The notes: a model not told the origin generated them from the sequence alone. A stretch of 11,354 bases of DNA from JAGPKI01 sp052034135 (GCA_052034135.1 JBPOJC010000070.1:1-11354); one strand, 5' to 3'. Shown: positions 1-6,187, counted from the stretch's first letter. Numbers and translations are program-made.

Positions 1-705
1 AAAATTATCCAGAATGCTCATTTAAATTTAGAAGTTCAAGATCCAGCGGGGGCAAATAATGCTATAAATGATGAAGTTGCAAGACTTGGTGGTTATATCT
101 CTAATTCAAGTAAAACAGAGACTAAAAGAGGATTAAAAATTTATATAGAAATACGATTGCCTTCTCAAAAACTTAATGATTTCATAAAATATTTTGATAA
201 TATCGGTAAAGTTAAAGATTTGACAATTAGCACAGAAGAAATTACCTCCGATTATTATGATGTAAAAGCAAGGCTTGAAAATGCATTAAACCAAAGGCAA
301 AAGCTTTTTGAAATAATGGAGCAAGCTAAAACAATCGATGAAATTCTTAAAGTCCAAAAAGAAATCGATACAGTGCAGGAAAGAATCGAAAAGCTTCAAG
401 GTCAAATTAAACTCTGGGATAATTTAGTAGATTTTTCAACAGTTAGAGTTGATATAATTCAAGATCCTAAAGCTTTTAAATCTCAAAATGAACCTAAATT
501 AAATCCATTTTCGTTTACGCAATGGTGGAGCTATATTAAGAATGGGTTTATTGGTGTGCTTAATTTTATGATTGTCTTTTTCCAGTGGGTTGTAATAATA
601 CTCGTAGACGCAGCAATACCATTAGCGATTGTGATTATTATTTTTCTCATAATTATGAGAATTAAAAATAGAAGAAAATCCAAAGAAGGAGGAATTAAAA
701 AGTGA
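1..705 (+). CDS. DUF4349 domain membrane protein (5' end outside window)
   Basis: The frame is open from base 1 to a TGA at 703-705, giving 234 visible residues; the true start lies upstream of the window. The visible part matches the DUF4349 pattern: a hydrophobic/acidic beta segment (NLEVQD), a GGYI turn, an IRLPSQKL segment, a DVKARLEN element, and a coiled coil (roughly visible residues 85-135, rich in E, Q and K) of the type that precedes a final beta strand (FSTVRVDI). A strongly hydrophobic stretch at about 180-218 is followed by a basic tail (RIKNRRKSK), so the bulk should lie outside the membrane with the tail in the cytoplasm. DUF4349 proteins are usually N-terminally anchored lipoproteins or membrane proteins of unknown function; that part is not visible here. 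The stop overlaps the next gene's GTG start, suggesting coupled expression. The family call is from remembered pattern, the topology from the sequence. Confidence 0.85.
   Translation, partial: KIIQNAHLNLEVQDPAGANNAINDEVARLGGYISNSSKTETKRGLKIYIEIRLPSQKLNDFIKYFDNIGKVKDLTISTEEITSDYYDVKARLENALNQRQKLFEIMEQAKTIDEILKVQKEIDTVQERIEKLQGQIKLWDNLVDFSTVRVDIIQDPKAFKSQNEPKLNPFSFTQWWSYIKNGFIGVLNFMIVFFQWVVIILVDAAIPLAIVIIIFLIIMRIKNRRKSKEGGIKK
686..692 (+). promoter_or_regulatory. Ribosome binding site that fixes the GTG start at 702
   Basis: AAGGAGG at 686-692 lies inside the last codons of the DUF4349 gene, nine bases before the GTG at 702. It supports the GTG as the real start of the repeat protein, although that start overlaps the upstream TGA (GTGA at 702-705), a classic termination-reinitiation arrangement. 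Confidence 0.8.
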
Positions 706-2819
706 AAAAACTTTTTACCTGTTTTTTAGTTTTATCTCTTTTTATTTCTTTTACATTTGTAAATTCTGCAACTGCTGAAGATGATGTTTTTGCAAAGCTT
801 TTATCAGATTATGGTTATGATAAAACTGATATAAAATATGATCCAGAAGTTTTAGAGTCAATGGTTCAAACTGATGCTAAAATGTCATTACCATGGTTTA
901 AAAGGTGGTGGAACAACCCTTTAAAAGTTCCTATGTTTGTTAAACAAAGCACTAATGCTGTTTCTGGTAGCTGGAATCGTTATGATGGATTGTTTCAAGA
1001 GTTTTTAACAGGTATTTCAAAAACAGGAAATATGGTTATGTGGCAACCAGAATCAAAGCTTGAGCCCTATCCAATCGATAAAGAAGAGCCTTTATTAGAT
1101 GGTGTAAAACATATATATGCAAGTTTAGGCTATGATTTTTCAGAATATAGAGCAGAAGAAGTTAGAAACTTAATCAAAGATGTTCCAAATGAAATTCAAA
1201 TACCTCTTTCAGATTTTCTTTATTCGGCTGCAAATGCATATAAGTATAGAGATAGAGCCTTGAGAAATTGGCCAAAAGATAAATGGGATGAAGCTTTCAA
1301 GGTAGCTTTAGCTCTTACAACTGATGTTGGGGAAATTAAAGATGCAGATGCATTAATCTGGGATTTGAGTGAGAAGTTTGATTATAAAGATTTGTACTAT
1401 GGAACAATTCCATTAATCTATTCTATATTTAAAATTGAAAATATAATATTTGGCAAAGATAAGGTTTCTACTGCTGGTTATAATTTTGAAATTCCAACTC
1501 CAATCGGTAAATTGGCTTTCTATGGGGATTTGAGTAAAAATGAGTATGTGGGTGATGACTATCTACTGATTGTTGATTGCGATGGAAATGACAAATATCT
1601 TGGAGCTACTGCTGCAACTTATTCTTTAGATCATCCCATCTCTGTTGTTTTGGATTTCTCGGGGGATGATACATACTTAGCAACTAAAAGGGATAAAGCT
1701 GCCCAAGGAGTGGGTGTCTTTGGTATAGGGATTTTACTTGATTATTCAGGAAATGATAATTATGAGGCATGGGATAATGCCCAAGCTGCTGCTACCTGGG
1801 GTGTAGGATTACTCTGGGATAAGGGCGGAAATGATAGTTTTAAAGCTCGTATTTTCAGCCAGGGAGCTGCACAGTTTGGAGTTGCAAATCTTGTAAACAT
1901 TGGTGGGGACGATACATACTATGCTTACTATGAGTCCCAAGCTTTTGGCTTTACTGGTGGATATGGTTTGCTCCTTGATACTGAAGGAGATGATAATTAC
2001 ATAGCGGAACCTTACGACATTCTTTTCCCTGGTGTTTTGGGGCATAACGACAATGTAAATTATTCATTATGCCAGGGATGTGGTTTTGGTAGAAGAGCAG
2101 ATTTATATGATGGACATTCAATGGGCGGTGGAATCGGGATTCTCGTAGATCTAAAAGGCAATGATAAATACACTGCAGGGATTTATGCTCAAGCGTGTGG
2201 TTATTGGTATGCAGTAGGCATTCTTTACGATAAAGAAGGAAACGATTATTACGATGCATATTTCTTTGTTCAAAGTGGAACAGCCCATATGGGTATAACG
2301 GAGTTACTGGATGACAATGGAGACGATGTGTATAAAGCAAGACAAGCTATATCGGTTGGTGGTGCTCACGATATATCAATTTCATGGCACATTGATAAGA
2401 ATGGAAATGATAAGTATGAGTGCTGGTATGAAACTGAAGTTAAGGATGAAAAAACTGGAGAAATAAGAAAAGAAAAAACTTCTGGAGGAATATTAATCGG
2501 TTCAAGTACTGCAAATGGTATGGGTTTTGCAGTTAATATTGGTGGAGATGATATATACGATGTACTTGATAAAGATAATATGGGAAAGGATGCAATTGGT
2601 TATGCGAATCATGTAGTAGACCCCAAAGCGAATACATGGCGGAATTTTATTCCTGATGTTGGGATATTTATGGATATTGGTGGAAACGATACCTACTCAA
2701 GAGATATATGCGGGAACAATATAAGCTGGCAACAAAAGTCAAAGAGTTACCATCACGATCTGAGTATAGGGCTCGGAATAGATATAGAAAGTGGCACAGT
2801 CCCAGAAATAGATTGGTAG
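702..2819 (+). CDS. Large secreted protein with twelve G-[N/D]-D-x-[Y/F] repeats
   Basis: The 705-residue product starts at GTG with a clear signal peptide (MKKLFTCFLVL onward, likely cleaved near residues 24-26 after ATA), so it is exported. Residues about 27-285 are non-repetitive and look mostly helical. Residues about 290-665 hold twelve copies of G-[N/D]-D-x-[Y/F], with the first glycine at 295, 321, 350, 376, 402, 429, 486, 513, 540, 568, 615 and 661. Regular copies are 26-29 residues apart and share the plan [V/I]-G-[I/L]-L-x-D-x-x-G-[N/D]-D-x-Y-x-A, often followed by a Q-containing small-residue segment. Longer gaps (57, 47 and 46) reflect inserted loops. Such regular Asp/Gly turns suggest a beta-solenoid and possibly metal binding, but this is not the nine-residue RTX calcium repeat. 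I do not recognise a named family and assign no function. It follows the DUF4349 gene with a 4-base overlap, so the two may act at the same surface. Confidence 0.85.
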   Translation: MKKLFTCFLVLSLFISFTFVNSATAEDDVFAKLLSDYGYDKTDIKYDPEVLESMVQTDAKMSLPWFKRWWNNPLKVPMFVKQSTNAVSGSWNRYDGLFQEFLTGISKTGNMVMWQPESKLEPYPIDKEEPLLDGVKHIYASLGYDFSEYRAEEVRNLIKDVPNEIQIPLSDFLYSAANAYKYRDRALRNWPKDKWDEAFKVALALTTDVGEIKDADALIWDLSEKFDYKDLYYGTIPLIYSIFKIENIIFGKDKVSTAGYNFEIPTPIGKLAFYGDLSKNEYVGDDYLLIVDCDGNDKYLGATAATYSLDHPISVVLDFSGDDTYLATKRDKAAQGVGVFGIGILLDYSGNDNYEAWDNAQAAATWGVGLLWDKGGNDSFKARIFSQGAAQFGVANLVNIGGDDTYYAYYESQAFGFTGGYGLLLDTEGDDNYIAEPYDILFPGVLGHNDNVNYSLCQGCGFGRRADLYDGHSMGGGIGILVDLKGNDKYTAGIYAQACGYWYAVGILYDKEGNDYYDAYFFVQSGTAHMGITELLDDNGDDVYKARQAISVGGAHDISISWHIDKNGNDKYECWYETEVKDEKTGEIRKEKTSGGILIGSSTANGMGFAVNIGGDDIYDVLDKDNMGKDAIGYANHVVDPKANTWRNFIPDVGIFMDIGGNDTYSRDICGNNISWQQKSKSYHHDLSIGLGIDIESGTVPEIDW

Positions 2820-2820
2820 C

Positions 2821-2838
2821 AAAAAGAAGACTCTTTTT
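2821..2838. terminator. Possible weak bidirectional terminator between convergent genes
   Basis: AAAAAGA (2821-2827) and TCTTTTT (2832-2838) form a perfect seven-base dyad around the loop AGAC, in the 18-base gap between the stops of the convergent repeat-protein and flavodiiron genes. One more T follows on the plus strand. The stem has only one G-C pair, so it would be weak, and dyads of this kind arise easily in AT-rich DNA. Confidence 0.3.
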
Positions 2839-4022
2839 TAAATTAGAGATAATCCCTTGTGTTTTTCTAATATAGTATTGGCTAAACTTTCAAGAGCTTT
2901 AAAATCTTCTTCTTTTGGATACCCCTTTGCTAATACAGGGTTTAAAACCTCTACCTTAAGAGATGATAACATACCTGTTACCTGTTCAAGCATTCTTCCG
3001 CCCCATGAGTAAGAGCCAATAATAGAAGCAAACTTTGTTTTGGGTCTCAGTGCATTTACAAGAGCAGTAGCAAATAAGGCATATGGATGTGCTCCTCCTA
3101 ATATTGTAGGAGTACCAAGAATAATTGTTGCTGCATCGACAAGAGAAATAGCAATCTTACCTATATCAGAATTTGGTAATGAGAATTGTTTTACAGTTAT
3201 ATTTCTTCCAGTTAAAGCATCAACAAGATATTCAACCATTTTTTCTGTACTTTTGTGCATTGAAACATAAACTATAACGACTTCATTCTTAACATTATCT
3301 GATGTCCAGTCTTTGTAAGCATTCATAATAAGTTCTGGCTTGGGGTATATTGGTCCATGACTTGGTGCAATCAAATCTATCTCATATTTGTCAAGTTTAG
3401 AAAAATTATTTCTTATTACAGTTCTAAAGGGCATCATAATCTCAGCATAATATCTTTTTGCAGATTCGAGGACTAACTCTTCATTTTGTACGTATAAATT
3501 ATTCGAGGCAAGATGTGATCCAAAGAAATCACATGGAAATAATATTTTATCCTCTTTTAAATATGTGAGGATTGTTTCTGGCCAATGAACCCAGGGATAA
3601 GTAATAAATTCGAGTGTTCTGTCTCCGAGCGAAAGCACGCTACCATCTTCTACTTCAAAAAATTTGTCTGAAGGAACGAGAAGCAGGTTAGAAAGAATTT
3701 CTTTACATTTTGAAGAACATACAACCTTTGCATTTGGGAAAGCATCCAAAACAAATGGTATTGAACCTGAATGGTCCTGTTCTGCATGATTAGCTATAAC
3801 ATAATCAATATGGTCTATATTTAGAGATCTAAGATTATTGAAAAGCACTTCTTTTTTTGTTGGATCAACAGTATCAACAAGAACTATTTTTTCACTTCCT
3901 TTGATTAAATATGAATTGTAGCTTGTACCATCAGGAAGAGGAATTAATTCATCGAATAATCTTCTATTCCAATCAATAGCTCCTACGTAAAAGATGTTTT
4001 TTCTGAATTCTATTGGATACAT
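2838..4022 (-). CDS. fprA: FprA-type flavodiiron protein (O2/NO reductase)
   Basis: The 394-residue product has the length and layout of class A flavodiiron proteins. The N-terminal metallo-beta-lactamase-like domain carries the diiron ligands H79, E81, D83 and H84 (HAEQDHSG), H146 (WVHWPE), D165 (FPCDFFGSH) and H222 (APSHGP), all present. The C-terminal flavodoxin domain begins about residue 247, with an FMN phosphate loop at 252-262 (YVSMHKSTEKM), TPTILGGAHP at 304-313 and GSYSWGG at 336-342. Known members reduce O2 to water or NO to N2O in the cytoplasm, taking electrons from rubredoxin. The ATG at 4022 is preceded by GAAAGGAGAT. The rubredoxin gene ends only 22 bases upstream on the same strand, so they are probably one transcript and redox partners. 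Whether O2 or NO is the physiological substrate cannot be read from the sequence. Confidence 0.95.
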   Translation of the reverse strand: MYPIEFRKNIFYVGAIDWNRRLFDELIPLPDGTSYNSYLIKGSEKIVLVDTVDPTKKEVLFNNLRSLNIDHIDYVIANHAEQDHSGSIPFVLDAFPNAKVVCSSKCKEILSNLLLVPSDKFFEVEDGSVLSLGDRTLEFITYPWVHWPETILTYLKEDKILFPCDFFGSHLASNNLYVQNEELVLESAKRYYAEIMMPFRTVIRNNFSKLDKYEIDLIAPSHGPIYPKPELIMNAYKDWTSDNVKNEVVIVYVSMHKSTEKMVEYLVDALTGRNITVKQFSLPNSDIGKIAISLVDAATIILGTPTILGGAHPYALFATALVNALRPKTKFASIIGSYSWGGRMLEQVTGMLSSLKVEVLNPVLAKGYPKEEDFKALESLANTILEKHKGLSLI

Positions 4023-4044
4023 ATTATATTATCTCCTTTCAAAA

Positions 4045-4203
4045 CTAAACTTGTTCAAATTGGTCCTTATCAGCACCGCATATGGGGCATACCCAGTTTT
4101 CTGGTAATTCTTCAAATGCGGTGCCAGGATTTACGTTTGATTCCGGATCACCCCTTTCGGGATCATAAACATAACCACAAATTGTGCATTTATATTTTTT
4201 CAT
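4045..4203 (-). CDS. Rubredoxin
   Basis: This 52-residue gene reads from ATG at 4203-4201 to TAG at 4047-4045. It carries the two rubredoxin knuckles, CTICGY (C6, C9) and CPICGA (C39, C42), which bind one iron, with the usual YVYDPERGD segment, the PGT turn and the aromatic core (Y4, Y11, Y13, W37, F49). Length and cysteine spacing are normal for a stand-alone rubredoxin. An AGGGAGGA ribosome binding site covers 4211-4218. It lies between the flavin reductase (156 bases upstream) and fprA (22 bases downstream), so it is very probably the one-electron carrier from the reductase to the flavodiiron protein. Together with the flavin reductase it equals the two domains of Moorella Hrb, here as separate genes. 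Confidence 0.95.
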   Translation of the reverse strand: MKKYKCTICGYVYDPERGDPESNVNPGTAFEELPENWVCPICGADKDQFEQV

Positions 4204-4250
4204 TAGCTCTTCCTCCCTTTTTTATTTTTCTTTATCTTGGAAATAATATC

Positions 4251-4271
4251 ATAATATAATCGTAATATTAT
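4251..4271. promoter_or_regulatory. Inverted repeat overlapping a possible rubredoxin-fprA promoter
   Basis: ATAATAT (4251-4257) and ATATTAT (4265-4271) form a perfect seven-base inverted repeat with a seven-base spacer. On the minus strand a TATAAT hexamer (4272-4267) overlaps the right arm, so a protein bound here could block transcription of rubredoxin and fprA. A second small dyad, AGTTT-TACT-AAACT, lies just upstream at 4277-4290. No convincing -35 box is visible. Size and AT-richness recall PerR/Fur-type boxes, but the sequence is not a good match to either and chance is a real alternative. Confidence 0.3.
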
Positions 4272-4359
4272 ATAGTAGTTTTACTAAACTTATTTGTAGA
4301 CTCTTTTATGTATTCTTGTCTTTTTTTCACTATTCTTGCAAAAGCAGAGATCTATGCCA

Positions 4360-4866
4360 TTAAGGTTTAATATAGGTTGGTGCGGTTTTTGGAGTCGTGC
4401 CTCTCTTAATTTCATGATAATAAGCATATGTCATTGGTTCTTTATCACTTAATATTTCTGCATCCACAATTTTACCAAGAAAAATTGTATGCGTACCTGC
4501 GTCTAATTTATTTATTACCTCTGCTTCTAAGCAAGCTACTGCATTGTCAAGGACTATTGGAGAGCCAGTTTTGCCAATTTTATAATTTACTTCTTCAAAT
4601 TTGTTCGAATCTCTCCCTGATTTGAAACCAAATTTACCAATCATGTTAAGCGGAGCATCTATTGATAGAATTGATGCGGAAAAAACTCCACTTTCTTCGA
4701 TAAATTCGTGAGTTAGGTTTTGTTTATTAATACTTATAGCCACTGTAGCTGGATCAGAAGTTATTTGAAAAAGAGTATTAGCAGTCTGACCGTTAATTTT
4801 GTCGCCTTTCTTTGAAGAAATTATATAAACCCCGTAGCTAATTTTAAATAATGCTTTTGGATCCAT
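4360..4866 (-). CDS. Flavin reductase-like FMN protein (N-terminal half of an Hrb-type system)
   Basis: The 168-residue product is a flavin-reductase-like (RutF/DIM6) domain. Recognisable blocks are ALFKISYGVYIISS (5-18), NGQTANTLFQITSDP (25-39), SINKQNLTHEFI (45-56), FGFKSGRDSNKF (79-90) and GTHTIFLGKIVDAE (124-137), ending in MTYAYYHEIKRGTTPKTAPTY. This strongly resembles the N-terminal domain of Moorella high-molecular-weight rubredoxin (Hrb), which passes NADH electrons through FMN to a fused rubredoxin domain. Here the protein stops just after APTYIKP, where the rubredoxin would begin, and rubredoxin is the next gene. The ATG at 4866 is chosen because GGAGGT sits four bases upstream; an in-frame ATG at 4899 lacks a ribosome site and adds residues not expected in the family. 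It should reduce rubredoxin for FprA. Confidence 0.9.
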   Translation of the reverse strand: MDPKALFKISYGVYIISSKKGDKINGQTANTLFQITSDPATVAISINKQNLTHEFIEESGVFSASILSIDAPLNMIGKFGFKSGRDSNKFEEVNYKIGKTGSPIVLDNAVACLEAEVINKLDAGTHTIFLGKIVDAEILSDKEPMTYAYYHEIKRGTTPKTAPTYIKP

Positions 4867-4870
4867 TTTT

Positions 4871-4876
4871 ACCTCC
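4871..4876 (-). promoter_or_regulatory. Ribosome binding site deciding the flavin reductase start
   Basis: GGAGGT on the minus strand, four bases before ATG 4866, selects this start over the in-frame ATG codons at 4878 and 4899. The ATG at 4878 overlaps the ribosome site itself. Confidence 0.75.
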
Positions 4877-4902
4877 ATTGCCAAAATATGTTTTAACAAT
4901 TC

Positions 4903-4942
4903 TAATTATAATTAAAAGAATAGCGTTCAAAAATTTTTTGAA
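4903..4942. promoter_or_regulatory. Divergent promoter region with two palindromes (flavin reductase / trmO)
   Basis: The 95-base gap between the divergent starts (4866 minus, 4962 plus) holds TAATTATAATTA at 4903-4914, a perfect 12-base palindrome presenting a TATAAT box on both strands. It also holds TTCAAAAA-T-TTTTTGAA at 4926-4942, an inverted repeat with eight-base arms. On the minus strand TTGAAC (4942-4937) lies 16 bases before TAATTA, a possible flavin-reductase promoter. No clear -35 serves trmO. The palindromes could be operators, but AT-rich DNA yields such dyads often. Confidence 0.35.
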
Positions 4943-4944
4943 TA

Positions 4945-4952
4945 AAAGGAGA
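4945..4952 (+). promoter_or_regulatory. Ribosome binding site deciding the trmO start
   Basis: AAAGGAGA at 4945-4952 lies nine bases before ATG 4962. It favours that start over the longer open frame beginning at 4851, which would run antisense through the flavin reductase start and its promoter. Confidence 0.8.
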
Positions 4953-4961
4953 AGTATTTTT

Positions 4962-5417
4962 ATGGAGGAAATCGTTTATAAACCAATAGGCTTGATTCAC
5001 ACTCCTTTTAAAGATTTATTTTCAGTACCAATGCAATCAGTAAAAGCAAGAAATATTGACGGTTATATTGAAATATACCCTGAATATGCTGAGGGGCTAA
5101 AAGATTTAGATGGATTTTCTCACCTTATAATTCTTTTTCATATGCACGAGGTCAAAGGTTTTTCACTCATTGTTAAACCGGAGATTGGTAACGAATTACG
5201 AGGAGTTTTTTCTACCCGGTCCCCTAAAAGGCCAAATCCTATAGGATTTACTATAGTAAAATTAGTTAAAATTGAAAATGCAGTAATAAAAATAAGAGGA
5301 GTTGATATGTTAGATTCAATTCCTCTTATTGATGTAAAGCCTTACATTCCAGAATCGGATAGCATTCCAAGAGCAAAGATTGGCTGGTTAAACAACTTCA
5401 ATTTTCTTTGCTTTTGA
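4962..5417 (+). CDS. TrmO/TsaA-like SAM-dependent tRNA methyltransferase (short form)
   Basis: The 151-residue product is a single TsaA-like (VirR/TrmO) domain. The family signature is at residues 83-95, FSTRSPKRPNPIG, preceded by DGFSHLIILF (50-59) and followed by RGVDMLDSIPLIDVKPYIP (112-130). The E. coli enzyme TrmO uses SAM to N6-methylate t6A37 in tRNA-Thr(GGU) and has an extra C-terminal domain (about 235 residues). This protein has only the N-terminal catalytic domain, like many short homologs, whose tRNA target is less certain. The start at 4962 is set by a good ribosome site and by YKPIGLIHTPF, the usual N-terminal motif. The last 30 bases overlap the 3' end of the convergent hsp20 gene. 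Confidence 0.85.
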   Translation: MEEIVYKPIGLIHTPFKDLFSVPMQSVKARNIDGYIEIYPEYAEGLKDLDGFSHLIILFHMHEVKGFSLIVKPEIGNELRGVFSTRSPKRPNPIGFTIVKLVKIENAVIKIRGVDMLDSIPLIDVKPYIPESDSIPRAKIGWLNNFNFLCF

Positions 5418-5855
5418 TTCTTCTGCCTTCGGAATGCTAATCTTTAAGATACCATTTTCATAAGTAGCTTTTGCAGCATCAGATTTAACTTTTTCTGGAA
5501 GCGCTATTTCTCTTAAGAACTTACCATGGAAACTTTCTTTATAATAATAATCTTCTTCTTTATGTTCTTCAGTTTCCTTTTTCTCACCTCTAAGGGTTAT
5601 ATAATCATCACCAATTTCTATATCTAAATCTTTCTTATCTATTCCTGGAATCTCAGCTTTAACGAGAAATTCATTTGCTTTATCAATTATATCAACCCTT
5701 GGCGATAAAACTCTTTCCCTTGTAGAAAGAAATGGTTCAGTACTAAAAAAATCTTCGAAGAAATCATCCATTAAAGATGAAAATGATGGAATAATTCTCT
5801 GCGGAAGTCTCCTTCCTCCAGTTCTTGCGATTCTTAAATCTTCTTTATCTGCCAT
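5388..5855 (-). CDS. Small heat-shock protein, Hsp20/alpha-crystallin family
   Basis: The 155-residue product has normal sHSP length and order. A variable N-terminal arm (1-51) contains the usual phenylalanine-rich patch (MDDFFEDFF, 29-37). The alpha-crystallin domain (about 52-143) runs from PRVDIIDKANEFLVKAEIPG through DDYITLRGEKK to the family hallmark NGILKISIPK (134-143). The C-terminal tail ends in K-K-I-E-V-V, with the I-x-V motif that docks subunits into oligomers. It is an ATP-independent cytoplasmic holdase. The start ATG at 5855 has AGGAGG at 5872-5867 on the minus strand, 11 bases away. No CIRCE inverted repeat is visible upstream, so HrcA control is not supported. Its 3' end overlaps trmO by 30 bases, so transcription of each gene may run into the other. 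Confidence 0.95.
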   Translation of the reverse strand: MADKEDLRIARTGGRRLPQRIIPSFSSLMDDFFEDFFSTEPFLSTRERVLSPRVDIIDKANEFLVKAEIPGIDKKDLDIEIGDDYITLRGEKKETEEHKEEDYYYKESFHGKFLREIALPEKVKSDAAKATYENGILKISIPKAEESKAKKIEVV

Positions 5856-6012
5856 AATTGCATCTCCCTCCTTTCGTAAAATTTATTTCCTTTAATATTT
5901 TTATTCCCAAAAGTTAAAAAAATTTTTCCTTAAGGTTAAACGTTTTTTTCTTCTATTTTTCTTTTTTTTATTCATATTTGGAGTTAGTGTCTACAAGAAT
6001 AAATACGTAAAT

Positions 6013-6128
6013 AAGGAGATCCTTCAGCCGATGTAATGATGCTTCCTCAGAACAACAACGGTTGAATGAAACCCTTTTTGCTACAACGCAACATGGTAAA
6101 AGGCAATATCGGTGAATATGGGTTTTAG
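6013..6128. other. GC-rich, foldable intergenic block: candidate structured RNA or degenerate repeat
   Basis: By hand count this block is about 43% G+C (6015-6122), well above the rest of the intergenic region. Possible helices on the plus strand are AAGG-AGAT-CCTT (6013-6024), CAAC-AACG-GTTG (6053-6064), and CCTTTT (6073-6078) with AAAAGG (6098-6103) enclosing TGC/GCA. Long-range pairs are GCCGAT (6027-6032) with ATCGGT (6108-6113), and GAAACCC (6068-6074) with GGGTTTT (6120-6126); those two would interleave as a pseudoknot. It contains two related strings, GATCCTTCAG (6019-6028) and GATGCTTCCTCAG (6038-6050). No Rfam family I know fits. It also resembles, from memory, a dispersed GATCCTTC...CCTCAG-type bacterial repeat. 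Strand and function are unknown. Confidence 0.35.
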
Positions 6129-6159
6129 TTTAAAATATTGAAACTCAAGGATTAAATAA

Positions 6160-6187
6160 TTGACAACTTTATATATGAATGTATAAA
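6160..6187 (+). promoter_or_regulatory. Sigma-A-type promoter for the 3D-domain gene, apparently leaderless
   Basis: A perfect -35 TTGACA (6160-6165) and a good -10 TATAAA (6182-6187) are separated by 16 bases. Transcription should begin about 6194-6196, only two to four bases before the ATG at 6198. There is no Shine-Dalgarno sequence between promoter and start, so the mRNA would be leaderless or nearly so. This is the best promoter match I see in the window. Confidence 0.75.

Noticed and set aside
1809..2340. Minus-strand open frames inside the repeat-protein gene
   Set aside because: They are antisense shadows of the regular repeats; their histidine- and leucine-rich composition fits no protein family.
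702..2819. RTX calcium-binding toxin or protease
   Set aside because: The repeats are about 27 residues apart and not the nine-residue GGxGxDxUx tandem; no catalytic domain or RTX secretion signal is evident.
4204..4359. Frameshifted remnant of a fused flavin reductase-rubredoxin gene
   Set aside because: The 156-base gap shows no linker-like coding sequence in any frame, and both genes have their own intact starts, stops and ribosome sites.
4867..4899. Longer N-terminus for the flavin reductase starting at 4899
   Set aside because: It has no ribosome site, and the family normally begins at M-D-x-x-A-L, matching the ATG at 4866 with GGAGGT upstream.
4851..4961. Longer N-terminus for the TrmO-like protein starting at 4851
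   Set aside because: It would overlap the divergent flavin reductase start and its promoter; a proper ribosome site points to ATG 4962.
5873..6010. CIRCE heat-shock operator upstream of hsp20
   Set aside because: No TTAGCACTC-N9-GAGTGCTAA-like inverted repeat is present on either strand.
6122..6144. Segment starting GTTTTAG and ending TTGAAAC that looks like a CRISPR repeat unit
   Set aside because: Only one copy is present, it is short, no spacers or cas genes are nearby, and it is AT-rich enough to arise by chance.
5985..6150. c-di-AMP (ydaO), c-di-GMP, cobalamin or other riboswitch ahead of the 3D-domain gene
   Set aside because: None of the conserved cores I remember can be aligned, and the best promoter lies downstream of the block.
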